This document shows, piece by piece, positions 8,007-17,522 of a stretch of 64,000 nt of DNA (the first letter of the stretch is position 1; each line of letters starts with the position of its first letter). The notes under the pieces are model-generated. The model searched no databases and had not been told where the DNA came from. It saw only the letters and a program-made list of their open reading frames with translations. The stretch is from the NCBI GenBank assembly GCA_015057025.1, contig SVFD01000007.1, forward strand, positions 1 to 64,000. The letters run 5' to 3'. The DNA comes from Lachnospiraceae bacterium. Lineage in GTDB: Bacteria > Bacillota > Clostridia > Lachnospirales > Lachnospiraceae. Made by a program: the position numbers and the translations under genes.

Positions 8007-9297
8007 CAAATTAAGTGTTTTAAAATATTATTTAAAATATAAAAACAGAAAGTTTGGGACCGTAGAAAAGCTTGAAAAATATCAAAGTAAAAAAATAAAA
8101 AAGCAGTTAGAGTTTGTGACGCAATATTCCGACTTTTATAAAGACTATAAAGGGAAGTCGTTAGAAGAATTTCCTATTATAGATAAAAAGATTATGATGG
8201 ATAATTTTAATCGTATTAATACAGTCGGAATTGATAGGGATGAGGCTATGGATTTTGCAATAGGCTCAGAGCGTACAAGAGAATTCAGTGACAGACTGCA
8301 TAATATTACAGTTGGATTAAGTTCAGGAACGTCTCACAGCAGAGGGATTTTTCTTGTAGAAAACTCCGAGAAGGATAAGTGGGCCGGATATGTACTTGCA
8401 AAATTTCTGCCTAAAGGAATTCTTGCAAAATGTAAAATCGCTTTTTTTATGAGAGCTAACAGCAATTTATATGAGTCAGTAGGTTCCAAGAACATACAAT
8501 TTGAATTTTTTGATATATATGCTGATGTGAATCAGAATCTTAAGAAGCTTCAGGCATTTCAGGCTGATATCATTGTAGCACAGCCGTCCATGCTTCTTAT
8601 GATTGCCAATGAAATTAAAAATAATGCCCTTACTGTTTCTCCGCAAAAAGTAATTTCTATAGCGGAAGTACTGGAAAAGGAAGATGAGGATTACATAAAA
8701 GAAGTATTTGGTTTGGATGTCATTCATCAGGTATATCAATGTACGGAAGGTTGTCTGGCAACAACTTGTAAATGTGGTACGCTTCATTTAAATGAAGACA
8801 TTACTTATATTGAAAAAGAATATCTGGATGATAATAGATTTGTACCAATCATCAGTGATTTAGAGAGGACATCACAGCCGATTATACGATATCGTTTAAA
8901 CGATGTTTTGGTAGAGAGAAGAGAAAAGTGTTCCTGTGGTTCTGTTTTTATGGCACTTGAGAAAATTGAGGGTAGGGAGGATGATGTTTTTCAATTTGAA
9001 GGTCATAACGGAGAGGTTGTTTGCGTTTTTCCGGATTTTATCAGAAGATGCATTCTGTTTGCCGGAAATATAACGGATTATAGAGTTTTACAGATGCAGG
9101 ATGCTAGTATTACGGTTTATGCTGATATCGAACAACCATTGAAGGAGAGAGTGAGCGAGGAATTTCAAAAACTTGCAGAGGATATGAATTTTATGATGCC
9201 AAGGATACAGTTTGAGCATTATTATTATGATAAGAAACGAAAGCTTAAACGTGTGGAACGTTGTGTTACAAAGGAGGATAAAAATGAGGAATCTTAA
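7999..9297 (+). CDS. Adenylate-forming enzyme, F390 synthetase/PaaK-like
   Basis: This 432-residue protein belongs to the ANL-superfamily branch related to coenzyme F390 synthetase and phenylacetate-CoA ligase. It has the phosphate-binding loop GLSSGTSHSRG (about residues 109-119), the motif QVYQCTEGCLATTC and a YRLNDV segment typical of PaaK-type enzymes, plus a Cys-rich CKCG/CSCG pattern that may bind zinc. It is shorter than most acyl-CoA ligases, as usual for this branch. GGAGG at 7984-7988 supports the start. In the operon it likely activates a carboxylic acid with ATP, possibly the beta-hydroxy acid made by the OleD-like reductase, analogous to OleC. That role is inferred. Confidence 0.75.
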   Translation: MSNKLSVLKYYLKYKNRKFGTVEKLEKYQSKKIKKQLEFVTQYSDFYKDYKGKSLEEFPIIDKKIMMDNFNRINTVGIDRDEAMDFAIGSERTREFSDRLHNITVGLSSGTSHSRGIFLVENSEKDKWAGYVLAKFLPKGILAKCKIAFFMRANSNLYESVGSKNIQFEFFDIYADVNQNLKKLQAFQADIIVAQPSMLLMIANEIKNNALTVSPQKVISIAEVLEKEDEDYIKEVFGLDVIHQVYQCTEGCLATTCKCGTLHLNEDITYIEKEYLDDNRFVPIISDLERTSQPIIRYRLNDVLVERREKCSCGSVFMALEKIEGREDDVFQFEGHNGEVVCVFPDFIRRCILFAGNITDYRVLQMQDASITVYADIEQPLKERVSEEFQKLAEDMNFMMPRIQFEHYYYDKKRKLKRVERCVTKEDKNEES

Positions 9298-10213
9298 AAT
9301 TTACGGATGTGGTAGCACTTTGGCATCAACAAAAATTATGTTTGGGGATCAGACCAGATATCGTCTGGGAGATGGACAGACAATACTCGATCTTGCAGAG
9401 GTGGCTATTAAAAAAGCGTTGGAAGATGCAGGAATGAAAATGTCGGATATTGATTGTATTATCGGTGGTATGGCAACACCTTTACAGGCAATTCCCTGCA
9501 ATGCGGCATTGATTCATGAACGTGTAGCATTAGGGATGGATATTCCTGCAATGGATATAAATACAACATGTACAAGTTTTGTTACGGCATTGGATATGGC
9601 AGCATATATGACAGATTGTGGAAGATATAGCAGGATATTAATTGTTTCGGGAGATACTGCATCTGCTGCACTTAATCCGAATCAACGCGAAAGTTATGAG
9701 TTATTTTCTGATGTCGCTACTGCATTTATTGTGGGTAAATCCGATACCGATTCGGGAGTACTGTTTGCGGCGCAGAAAACATGGTCAGAGGGCGCGCATG
9801 ATACTGAAATCAGGGGCGGCTGCGGTTTGTTGTCAGCGTTTAAATTCAGTGAAGAAAATAAAGAAGATTATTATTTTGATATGAAAGGAATTAAAGTATT
9901 GAAATTATCGGCCTATAAGCTTCCGGGATTTCTGAAAGAATCTTTGGAAAAAGCGGAAATGTCGTTGGATGATATTGATATCATTGTACCGCATCAGGCA
10001 AGTAAGGCTTTGGACATGATAATGCCACGATTAGGGATTGATAAGAGTAAATATATTAATCGTGTAAAAGAATTGGGCAATATGATTTCTGCGTCAATCC
10101 CTTATGCTTTGTGCGATGCGATACACGATGGACAGATTGTTCGCGGAAATACTGTAATGCTAATTGGTACTGCAGCCGGACTTACATCAAGTATGGTAAT
10201 CCTTAAGTATTAA
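9284..10213 (+). CDS. 3-oxoacyl-ACP synthase III-like (FabH/OleA-like) ketosynthase
   Basis: This 309-residue thiolase-fold enzyme has all three catalytic positions: Cys in DINTTCTSF (about residue 95), His in IIVPHQASKALD and Asn in KELGNMISASIPYAL. It therefore should catalyse a decarboxylative or head-to-head Claisen condensation. ATG 9284 is preceded by AAGGAGG (9271-9277) and lies 14 bp inside the upstream gene, so the two are probably translationally coupled. It is the last gene of the operon, followed by a bidirectional terminator. A housekeeping FabH would be expected beside fab genes, so the context favours a specialised pathway. Acyl substrates cannot be read from the sequence. Confidence 0.85.
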   Translation: MRNLKIYGCGSTLASTKIMFGDQTRYRLGDGQTILDLAEVAIKKALEDAGMKMSDIDCIIGGMATPLQAIPCNAALIHERVALGMDIPAMDINTTCTSFVTALDMAAYMTDCGRYSRILIVSGDTASAALNPNQRESYELFSDVATAFIVGKSDTDSGVLFAAQKTWSEGAHDTEIRGGCGLLSAFKFSEENKEDYYFDMKGIKVLKLSAYKLPGFLKESLEKAEMSLDDIDIIVPHQASKALDMIMPRLGIDKSKYINRVKELGNMISASIPYALCDAIHDGQIVRGNTVMLIGTAAGLTSSMVILKY

Positions 10214-10266
10214 TAGTGTTCATAAAATCAGAAAATAAGAGATAGATACAATGTTTATAAATTAAA

Positions 10267-10315
10267 AGGGAGTATCACGCTATAACTGGAATTTAGTTAT
10301 TTTGCGATACTCCCT
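10267..10315. terminator. Bidirectional terminator between the ketosynthase and pfp genes
   Basis: AGGGAGTATC (10267-10276) pairs with GATACTCCCT (10306-10315), and inner arms ATAACT and AGTTAT extend the hairpin. It lies between convergent genes and has A/T-rich flanks on both sides. Confidence 0.8.
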
Positions 10316-10348
10316 AATTATTTTAATTTATTTAAAATGCAGAATTTC

Positions 10349-12010
10349 TTATTTTGCCTGCTCAAGAGCAAGTGTTACAGTTGTGATATCGCATACTTCT
10401 GCAGGTCCGTAGTACTGGATAGCACCGGGGTATACGAAGCATGTTTCAACTGCCCATTCGTCACGGTTAGCTTCGAAGAATTTGAAAGGAGCACCATCTA
10501 ATTCAACTAAAGCTTTCTTAATAACGGGCTTATCTTCGCCATGTCTTCTTTCGATGTTCATCATCTTAGTGATAGGCATACCACCTGCAACCCATTCATT
10601 AGCGGGCTTAGAAAGGTTGGAAATCTTAGATAAGTATCCGTTGTAACCGTACTGGATAAGCATAAATGCATTGTATCCAAGGGAGTAGCAGTAGTCTGAG
10701 TCGAAGTTTGAAGGGAATGCACATCTTCCTTCGTATCCTAAGAAGTGGTGAAGTGCGCTGAATTTACCCTTGTATGTGCCTGCTGCCTTACGAGCTGCCA
10801 ACTTATCAGCAACCATAGCAGAGAATAACTTCTCAGATTCGATAAGGGATACCTGTACGTTTCCGTGAGGATCTCTTTCTAAGAATAACTGCTGCTGGAT
10901 AGCCTGAGGAAGGATTGCAAATACATCCATAGATTCCTTGGTTAAACCGTTCTGGATAAATGCATACTTTTCATCCCATGTAGGAAGAGCGTTGAATGCA
11001 TCAGCCTTGCTGCCTGCAAGGAGTTCGTTGATTTCGTGAATCAATACAGAGAATTCAGGAACGAATTCTACAACACCTTCGGGGATAATAGCAACACCGA
11101 AGTTCCAGCCCTTAGCTGCTCTCTTTTCAACTGAATCAGCAATGTAATCAGCGATCTGAGAAAGTGACATCTTCTTAGCAGCAACTTCTTCAGATACTAA
11201 GCAGATGTTAGGCTGTGTTTCAAGAGCACATTCCAAAGCTACGTGAGAAGCAGAACGTCCCATAACCTTAACAAAGTGCCAGTACTTCTTAGCTGAGTTA
11301 GCATCTCTTTCGATGTTACCGATGATTTCACTGTATGTCTTGGTAGCTGTATCGAAACCGAATGAACATTCAATGTCTTCGTTCTTTAAGTCACCGTCGA
11401 TTGTCTTAGGACATCCGATAACCTGTACACCTGTGTTGTTAGCTGCAAAGTATTCAGCAAGAACAGCAGCGTTTGTGTTAGAGTCGTCACCACCGATGAT
11501 AACAACAGCTGTGATGCCGTGCTTCTTACAAACTTCTGCAACGATAGCGAACTGTTCTTTTGTTTCAAGTTTAGTTCTGCCGGAACCGATGATATCGAAA
11601 CCACCTGTATTTCTGAACTTGTTGATGTATTCGTCATCAAAGATTAAATAGTCGTCTTCGATAAGACCGCTGGGGCCGCCCTTGAAGCCGTAAAGTTCGT
11701 TTTCAGGGTTTGTAGCCTTCAGGGCGTCATATAAACCACAGATAACGTTGTGTCCGCCGGGAGCCTGTCCACCGGAAAGGATAACACCTACAATCTGCTT
11801 CTTAGCAACAGATGTGTTCTGACCCTTCTGGAAAGTGATTTCTTTCTTACCATAGGTGTTGGGGAAAAGTTCTTTAATCTTTTCCTGATCAGCTACGCTC
11901 TGAGTTTCTGCACCTTCGTTTACGCAAATGTCAGCAATACCGTTTCTTAACATTGCGGGAAGCTTGGGAGAATACTCGTATCTTGCTTTCTGTAATGATG
12001 AAATTTTCAT
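10349..12010 (-). CDS. pfp: Pyrophosphate-dependent phosphofructokinase
   Basis: This 553-residue enzyme is of the long PPi-dependent phosphofructokinase class, which interconverts fructose 6-phosphate and fructose 1,6-bisphosphate using pyrophosphate in cytoplasmic glycolysis. Diagnostic features are [12 protein letters not shown] (about residues 79-90), the catalytic region [17 protein letters not shown] with Asp-Asp typical of PPi enzymes, PKTIDGDL and the segment [14 protein letters not shown]. Codon use is strongly biased compared with neighbours, as expected for a highly expressed glycolytic gene. It has its own promoter and a Shine-Dalgarno GGAG before the ATG at 12010. Confidence 0.95.
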   Translation of the reverse strand: MKISSLQKARYEYSPKLPAMLRNGIADICVNEGAETQSVADQEKIKELFPNTYGKKEITFQKGQNTSVAKKQIVGVILSGGQAPGGHNVICGLYDALKATNPENELYGFKGGPSGLIEDDYLIFDDEYINKFRNTGGFDIIGSGRTKLETKEQFAIVAEVCKKHGITAVVIIGGDDSNTNAAVLAEYFAANNTGVQVIGCPKTIDGDLKNEDIECSFGFDTATKTYSEIIGNIERDANSAKKYWHFVKVMGRSASHVALECALETQPNICLVSEEVAAKKMSLSQIADYIADSVEKRAAKGWNFGVAIIPEGVVEFVPEFSVLIHEINELLAGSKADAFNALPTWDEKYAFIQNGLTKESMDVFAILPQAIQQQLFLERDPHGNVQVSLIESEKLFSAMVADKLAARKAAGTYKGKFSALHHFLGYEGRCAFPSNFDSDYCYSLGYNAFMLIQYGYNGYLSKISNLSKPANEWVAGGMPITKMMNIERRHGEDKPVIKKALVELDGAPFKFFEANRDEWAVETCFVYPGAIQYYGPAEVCDITTVTLALEQAK

Positions 12011-12056
12011 AACTACGTCTCCTTTATGTAATATTTAATTTTTTACTCAAGTTTCA

Positions 12057-12085
12057 TTCTAATATATTTTAGAAGTAAAGTAAAC
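12057..12085 (-). promoter_or_regulatory. pfp promoter
   Basis: Read on the minus strand, -35 TTTACT (12085-12080), a 17-bp spacer and -10 TAGAAT (12062-12057) precede pfp by about 46 bp. Confidence 0.6.
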
Positions 12086-12160
12086 TGTAGAAATATGCAA
12101 AAAATTACTTTTTTCGATATTTCTTATATAAAAATCATACGAATCCGGAATTAAAGCCAC

Positions 12161-12218
12161 ATCACATTTCCTATTTTACGAATATGTCATAATGTGATAT
12201 AATTTTACAGAATGTGAC
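12161..12218 (+). promoter_or_regulatory. Promoter and inverted repeat of the ACP/radical-SAM operon
   Basis: The promoter is TTTACG (12175-12180), 17-bp spacer, extended -10 TGATATAAT (TATAAT at 12198-12203). ATCACATT (12161-12168) and AATGTGAT (12191-12198) form a perfect inverted repeat bracketing the -35 and spacer, and a third AATGTGA copy sits at 12211, near the transcription start. This arrangement looks like a repressor operator; the regulator is unknown. Confidence 0.6.
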
Positions 12219-12252
12219 AATTGTAAATACTGTTAAAAAAGGTGGTACAAAT

Positions 12253-13830
12253 ATGGCAGGTTATCCTTATCTTGATGTGGTGGTTTATAACAATTTTTAT
12301 GAGATGCTTCACAGCGTTTACGGCAAGACTCCGGAGGAGATTGCAATCCGTTACCGCGAAAAAGAAACCATACGCGATATAACCTATCGTGAGATGTTGG
12401 AAGAGACCACAAGTTTCTACTTCTATCTGAAGAATAAAAACTTAAAAAACAAACACATCGGTATTTTGTCGGAGAACCGTTATGAGTACCTTACAATTTA
12501 TTTTGCGACAGTATTTCAAAATGTAATTGCGCCCATGGATAAGGAAAATGTACCGGAGAATTTGTGGAAGCAGATTCATGATTTTGATATTAGTGTAGTT
12601 TTTTATACCGATAAAACAGCCCACCTGATTGAAAGTTTCAAAGATTCCGATGCAGTGGAATTTATCAATATTGATGAAGTGTATTGCAGCATCATCCAAG
12701 ACAAGCATCCCATTGATTTGCTCTGGGAAGAAATTAAGGATACGGACAGTGACCGCTTCTGTGTACTCGCATTTACATCAGGCACCACAGGAGATATTAA
12801 AGGCGCAATGCTTTCCCAGCGTAACGTAACGGCATGCTTAAGAGGTGCCTTGCAGAATAACGTCTTAAAAAGTCCAAGCCTTGCGGTACTTCCCATGAAT
12901 CATACCTACGGCTTCAATCCGGGGATTTTATGTACTTTGTATAACGGCGGAACCATTTGTTTGACTATGGAATTAAAACATTTCCAAAGGGATTTAAAAG
13001 AATATAATCCTTATTTTGTCAGCATGGTGCCCATGATTGCGGAGGGTGTTTATAAGAAGATTATGGCGGAAGCCAAACGTCAGAAAAAGGATAAGCTTCT
13101 TAAGCGTATGATTAAGCTTAGTAACTTTCTTTTGAAATTTAAAATCGATATTCGGAGAATGCTTTTCGGTAATCTAATAAACAAACGTTTAAAGTTCATT
13201 TCCTGCGGAGGTGCACCCTTAAATCCTTACTACGTAGATCGCTATATGGAGCTTGGAATTTATCTTTTAAACGGATACGGTTTGACGGAATGTGCACCAT
13301 TGATTTGTATCAATCGCGAATTCGATATGGATTCCGAAAGTGTTGGTACGATTATCAAAGAAGTCGATGCCAAAATTGCGGACGACGGTGAAATTTTAAT
13401 CAAGGGGCCCAACGTAATGCTTGGGTATTATAAGAACCCGGAAGCAACTGCGGAATGTATGGCAGACGGCTATTTTAAGACCGGCGATTACGGTTATTTA
13501 AAAGAGCGTCGTTTGTACGTAACGGGACGTAAGAAGAACTTGATTATTCTTGATAACGGCAAGAATGTTTTGCCGGAAATGATAGAGGCGAAATTAAGCA
13601 ACTTGGACTGGATTAAAGAGTGCATCGTTACCACCCGAAGGGTAAATGATAACCGCATTCTTGTAGCACTGATTTATACCGAAGAGGCACCGGAAGATAT
13701 TCAAGCGGATATCGACCGTATCAACGAAAGCCTGCCCGAATATATGCGTCTTGCGGATTATGAATTGATGGATAAAGAGTTTGAGAAAAACAGCACCAAG
13801 AAGATTTTAAGAAATAAATACGGAGAATAG
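12253..13830 (+). CDS. Acyl-AMP ligase/acyl-CoA (ACP) synthetase
   Basis: This 525-residue ANL-superfamily ligase has the ATP-binding signature FTSGTTGDIKGAML (about residues 178-191), the motif NGYGLTECAPL, the TGDYGYLKERRLYVTGRKK hinge region and the C-terminal catalytic Lys in NSTKKILRNKY. The reaction is ATP-dependent activation of a carboxylic acid as acyl-AMP and transfer to a thiol. The thiol is probably on the carrier protein encoded 5 bp downstream. I chose ATG 12253 because AGGTGG precedes it and a family-like N-terminus follows; an earlier in-frame ATG at 12214 lacks a good ribosome binding site. It is the first gene of a nine-gene operon. Confidence 0.85.
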   Translation: MAGYPYLDVVVYNNFYEMLHSVYGKTPEEIAIRYREKETIRDITYREMLEETTSFYFYLKNKNLKNKHIGILSENRYEYLTIYFATVFQNVIAPMDKENVPENLWKQIHDFDISVVFYTDKTAHLIESFKDSDAVEFINIDEVYCSIIQDKHPIDLLWEEIKDTDSDRFCVLAFTSGTTGDIKGAMLSQRNVTACLRGALQNNVLKSPSLAVLPMNHTYGFNPGILCTLYNGGTICLTMELKHFQRDLKEYNPYFVSMVPMIAEGVYKKIMAEAKRQKKDKLLKRMIKLSNFLLKFKIDIRRMLFGNLINKRLKFISCGGAPLNPYYVDRYMELGIYLLNGYGLTECAPLICINREFDMDSESVGTIIKEVDAKIADDGEILIKGPNVMLGYYKNPEATAECMADGYFKTGDYGYLKERRLYVTGRKKNLIILDNGKNVLPEMIEAKLSNLDWIKECIVTTRRVNDNRILVALIYTEEAPEDIQADIDRINESLPEYMRLADYELMDKEFEKNSTKKILRNKYGE

Positions 13831-13835
13831 AATTT

Positions 13836-14066
13836 ATGATAGCAGCATTGAAGAAATTAATGAAAGATAATTACGGGATTAAGCAAATCAACGATGATGA
13901 TAATTTCAAGAAAGATTACGGTTTGACTTCCTTTGATTTCGTAAATCTGGTTTGTTTGATTGAAGAAGAATACCACATTGAAATTGATGAAAAAGATTAT
14001 CGTTCTTTAAACACAGTAAGCGAGTTGATTGGGTATCTGGAAGCAAAGAGCGCAGAAGTAAGATAA
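13836..14066 (+). CDS. Acyl carrier protein
   Basis: This 76-residue acidic helical protein has carrier-protein length. The phosphopantetheine-attachment Ser sits in DYGLTSFDFVNLV (about residue 33), followed by an acidic recognition helix (LIEEEYHIEIDEKDY). It lies 5 bp after the acyl ligase and 10 bp before an acyltransferase gene. It is therefore likely a dedicated carrier for this pathway, on which the acyl chain is held while other enzymes act. The canonical DSL triad reads TSF, so it is divergent from housekeeping AcpP. Confidence 0.85.
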   Translation: MIAALKKLMKDNYGIKQINDDDNFKKDYGLTSFDFVNLVCLIEEEYHIEIDEKDYRSLNTVSELIGYLEAKSAEVR

Positions 14067-14076
14067 GGGGATAATT

Positions 14077-15162
14077 GTGAATATTACAGAAGTAAAAAGC
14101 AAATCAGAACAGAAAAAATTTCTTGCCTTCCGAAGAGAAATTTTAGGTAAAAACTCTCATTATGTGGACAACGATATTTTTATGATTAAGGACTTGTTCG
14201 CAGGGAAAACATCTTTTACGGATAACAAGGAAGTCAAAGTTTATTATGTGGAAGAGGAAGGCTGTATTCAGTGTGAGGGTATGGCGGTTTATACCGGACA
14301 GTTAGAAGAATTCATACAACTTAGTTTCTTTGTGAGTCGTGACGGCGTGGATGAAGCCGTTAAAATGCTTACGGACAAGGTTGTGGAAGTGGGTAAGGCT
14401 TTCGGATGTACAAGGCTTGTAATCGGCTTAAACGGCCACGTAAATTATGGTCTCGGATTGTTGGCTTCCGGCTACGAGAAGGGCAACTCCTTCGGTTCAG
14501 CCATTAATCACGAGTACTTCAATACCTATTTTAAAAATATGGGTTGTGAAGAAATTACCATGAGTACCTACCACATTGAAAAGATTGACAAGCAGTTGGA
14601 ACGTTATGCTGCCTTTCTTCGTAAAGTGGAACGTAATTATACATTTAAATGTTTCGATAAAAAGCATTTTGAGGAATATGCAAAAATTTATACGGATTTA
14701 AACAATCAATGTTTTCCCAACCACAGATATTACTATCCAAGAACCTATCAGGAAGATATTGAGATGTTAAAAGAACTGTTTTTGTTCATGAAAGAAGATT
14801 CATTGATTTTTGCTTTTGATGGTGACAAGCCGGTAGCATTTATTATGTGGTATCCGGATTTCAATGAGCTTGCCAAACCGGGCGAGGCATTTGGTGCAAA
14901 GCATTTTATAAAGAATCTGTTTTTGAATAAAAAGCTGAACACCGCCAAGGTAATGGAGTATGGGGTGTTGGAAGAATATCGTACCGTGGGAATGCCTCTC
15001 GTTCTGATTCATCAGGTATTTTTAAAGATAGTTGAAAACTACGGAGCAACCCGCGCGGAAACCTCCTGGGTATTAGATGAGAATGTGGACTCTTCCGGCT
15101 TTTGCAAAGCTGTTTGCGACGGAGTTTATAAGAGATATGTAGTATATGAAAAAGAAATTTAA
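14077..15162 (+). CDS. GNAT-type acyltransferase
   Basis: This 361-residue protein starts at GTG 14077 behind AAGGGG. Its N-terminal ~150 residues and C-terminal ~200 residues both look like GNAT folds, as in double-GNAT N-acyltransferases; the second half contains FAFDGDKPVAFIMWYPDFNE and MEYGVLEEYRTVGMPLVLI. Enzymes of this kind transfer an acyl group from CoA or ACP to an amine. With an acyl carrier protein and ligase directly upstream, acyl-ACP is the likely donor. The 3' end overlaps the next gene by 17 bp. I cannot name the acceptor. Confidence 0.65.
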   Translation: MNITEVKSKSEQKKFLAFRREILGKNSHYVDNDIFMIKDLFAGKTSFTDNKEVKVYYVEEEGCIQCEGMAVYTGQLEEFIQLSFFVSRDGVDEAVKMLTDKVVEVGKAFGCTRLVIGLNGHVNYGLGLLASGYEKGNSFGSAINHEYFNTYFKNMGCEEITMSTYHIEKIDKQLERYAAFLRKVERNYTFKCFDKKHFEEYAKIYTDLNNQCFPNHRYYYPRTYQEDIEMLKELFLFMKEDSLIFAFDGDKPVAFIMWYPDFNELAKPGEAFGAKHFIKNLFLNKKLNTAKVMEYGVLEEYRTVGMPLVLIHQVFLKIVENYGATRAETSWVLDENVDSSGFCKAVCDGVYKRYVVYEKEI

Positions 15163-16177
15163 TGAGGATATAAAAGTATATTGTGAGGAGCACTTTGATC
15201 AGTTGCCAAAGCTTCCCTTTTTGGAATATCCCTATGACAGGGAATTGTTGAATCTGATAAAAGAAAATAATCTTTTTAAACAGGAATATTATTATATTCA
15301 AAAAGGCGATTCCTACGCATTTTTTGTAGTGTATCATAACCGAATGGATATTTTTACCTTTGGAAAAAGAGCCTTGTATTACCCTGTTAAAGTAATAGGT
15401 TTTCCCTGTTCCTTAAGTTATCCGGGGTATGTAACCAATGATGAAAAGTTTATGCTTGATTACATCAAAACCATTAAGGGTGCGAAGCTTGTGCTGAATG
15501 TTTCAAACCCTATTGCTCACGGCAGTTACGTAATTGGTGAGACACTGCCTACCTGTATGGTGGATTTGACACGTGGTAATCATGGTAAAAGTTATGAAAG
15601 TGCAGAAGCATATTTTAAATGTTTTCGAAGTTCCTATCGCAGAAGAATTCGTCTGGCAATCAAAGCTTGTGATGATTTAGAAATGAAGCTGAATCCAAAG
15701 GACGGCAGAGTATATGATTTATACCGCAATACCTATGAGAAATCCGGCTATAAATTAGAACGGCTGGAGCCGGGATTTTTTGAACAGGCGGAGGCTGAAC
15801 AACTTGTTTTTTACAGGGACTGTAAGCCATGGGGGTTTGTTATGTTAAAAGGTGTAGGCGATAAACTAATCTTTATGTTCTGCGGAATGGATTATGCATC
15901 AGAAACTACGGATTTGTATTATTTTATGATTTATAACATTATAAAATATGCAATCGAAAATAAATTTAAATATATCGATTTGGGACAGACTTCCGAAGAA
16001 ACCAAGATGAAATTCGGAGCTGTTCTTGAGAAGAAATATTTTTATGCCAATCATACAAATGTATTGTTAAATACAGCCATTAAGTTAGGAAAAGGACTTC
16101 TGGAGTATCATTATAGTTTTCCGGATTATAAGGTATTCAAGAAAGAAAGTGAAAAACATGAAAGTACTATTTTTTAG
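15146..16177 (+). CDS. FemAB/BioF2-like GNAT acyltransferase
   Basis: This 343-residue protein resembles FemAB/BioF2-type acyltransferases. The core is YFKCFRSSYRRRIRLAIKA (about residues 152-170), a typical basic helix of the family, followed by PWGFVMLKGVGDKLIFMFCG and YIDLGQTSEETKMKFGA near the C-terminus. It overlaps both neighbours (17 bp and 20 bp), indicating translational coupling. Together with the preceding GNAT gene it gives this operon two acyl-transfer steps. Aminoacyl or acyl transfer to a cell-wall or lipid precursor, or N-acylation of an amino acid, are the main options. Confidence 0.7.
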   Translation: MKKKFNEDIKVYCEEHFDQLPKLPFLEYPYDRELLNLIKENNLFKQEYYYIQKGDSYAFFVVYHNRMDIFTFGKRALYYPVKVIGFPCSLSYPGYVTNDEKFMLDYIKTIKGAKLVLNVSNPIAHGSYVIGETLPTCMVDLTRGNHGKSYESAEAYFKCFRSSYRRRIRLAIKACDDLEMKLNPKDGRVYDLYRNTYEKSGYKLERLEPGFFEQAEAEQLVFYRDCKPWGFVMLKGVGDKLIFMFCGMDYASETTDLYYFMIYNIIKYAIENKFKYIDLGQTSEETKMKFGAVLEKKYFYANHTNVLLNTAIKLGKGLLEYHYSFPDYKVFKKESEKHESTIF

Positions 16178-17522
16178 ACCAAGACCGCATAAGGAAACCA
16201 TTGGTTTGCAGAACGTTATGATTTGTGAGCCTTTGGAACTGGAGTATCTGGCATCCAACATTGAAGCACTGGGACATGAAGCGATTATCGTGGATATGAT
16301 TCTTGAGAAAAAGTCTTTGGCATATTTTCTTAAGTTGCATAAGCCCGATATAGTAGGCCTTACAGGTTACATTGCCCATGTCAATGTCATTAAAGAATAT
16401 GCCAAGAAGATTAAGGCTTATGATGAGAAACTGCCTGTTGTTGTGGGTGGTGTTCATGCCGAGGTAAATCCGGAGGATTTTGAATGTGAGTATATCGATT
16501 ACATTGTACGTGCCAATGGTATTCGCACTTTTATCGAAATTCTGGATTCACTGGAACAAAAAGAAGATGCACATAGGATTCCCTGCGTTTATCAAAAAAA
16601 CGGTCCTGATGTAGTTAAAGAAAATGAATTCAATTATTTATTCCCGGCAAGAGATAAGGTGGATAAATACCGGAAGCATTATTATTATATGTTTCATCGG
16701 AACTGCAGTCTGATTAAGACAAGTTACGGTTGCCCTTATCAGTGTAAATTTTGTTTCTGTCGTCAAATTACGGACGGGAAGTATTTTACCCGTACACTGG
16801 AGAATATCATAGAAGAGTTAGAGAGCGTACCGGAAACGGAAATTTATATAGTGGATGATGATTTTCTGGTAGACAGGAAACGCCTGTTTCGCTTCTGCGA
16901 TATGCTGGAAGAGAAGGGCATAGATAAAAAATATTTGATTTACGGAAGGGCAGATTTTATTGCTGCCAACGAAGACGTAATCAAGCGTTTTAAGGAAGTA
17001 GGATTGCGGGCGGTTATTGTAGGTTTGGAATCCTGTGACAGTAACGAACTGGTGGATTATAACAAGAAGTCCAACGTAGCGATAAATGAGGAAGCGGTAG
17101 CAATTCTCAAACGCTATGATGTGGAATGTTACGGTACCTTTATTCTGGGGCTGGATTGGCGGAAAGAAGACTTTAAAGCCCTTGGCAGGTGGATTAAAAA
17201 ATTGGGTCTTGTATTTGTAAATTTACAACCGTTAACGCCGCTTCGGGGAACTGAAATGTATGAGCAGTACCGCAATGATTTCATTGTGGCAGAAGAAGAA
17301 TACGAGAAGTGGGATTTGGCACATCTGGTTGTAAAACCCACGCATATATCGGCACGGAAATATTATTGGTACACGATGGTATTGTATTACACAATTACCG
17401 CAAATCCGGTAAGTGCATGGTATATGATTAAAAAATACGGACTGCATGATACATTGAAATTAACCGTAGGTGCTTTTAAGGTAAACTGGCAATATATGAA
17501 GAAATTAATGAGGGGAAAGTAA
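16158..17522 (+). CDS. B12-binding-domain radical SAM enzyme 1
   Basis: This protein of about 454 residues has an N-terminal cobalamin-binding Rossmann-like domain (residues about 1-140; VVVGGVHAEVNPEDF) without the DxHxxG histidine loop, and a radical SAM barrel with the [4Fe-4S] motif CPYQCKFC (about residues 192-199). VDDDFLVDRKRL and VGLESCD are conserved in BchE-type enzymes. Such enzymes carry out radical methylations, C-C bond formations or rearrangements. ATG 16158 was preferred; GTG 16149 is possible. It is the first of five related genes in tandem. The neighbouring carrier protein suggests a lipid-like substrate, which is inference. Confidence 0.85.
   Translation: MKVLFFRPRPHKETIGLQNVMICEPLELEYLASNIEALGHEAIIVDMILEKKSLAYFLKLHKPDIVGLTGYIAHVNVIKEYAKKIKAYDEKLPVVVGGVHAEVNPEDFECEYIDYIVRANGIRTFIEILDSLEQKEDAHRIPCVYQKNGPDVVKENEFNYLFPARDKVDKYRKHYYYMFHRNCSLIKTSYGCPYQCKFCFCRQITDGKYFTRTLENIIEELESVPETEIYIVDDDFLVDRKRLFRFCDMLEEKGIDKKYLIYGRADFIAANEDVIKRFKEVGLRAVIVGLESCDSNELVDYNKKSNVAINEEAVAILKRYDVECYGTFILGLDWRKEDFKALGRWIKKLGLVFVNLQPLTPLRGTEMYEQYRNDFIVAEEEYEKWDLAHLVVKPTHISARKYYWYTMVLYYTITANPVSAWYMIKKYGLHDTLKLTVGAFKVNWQYMKKLMRGK

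Noticed and set aside
11313-11950. Several plus- and minus-strand frames overlapping pfp
   Set aside because: They result from the biased codon use of this highly expressed gene and lack start signals.
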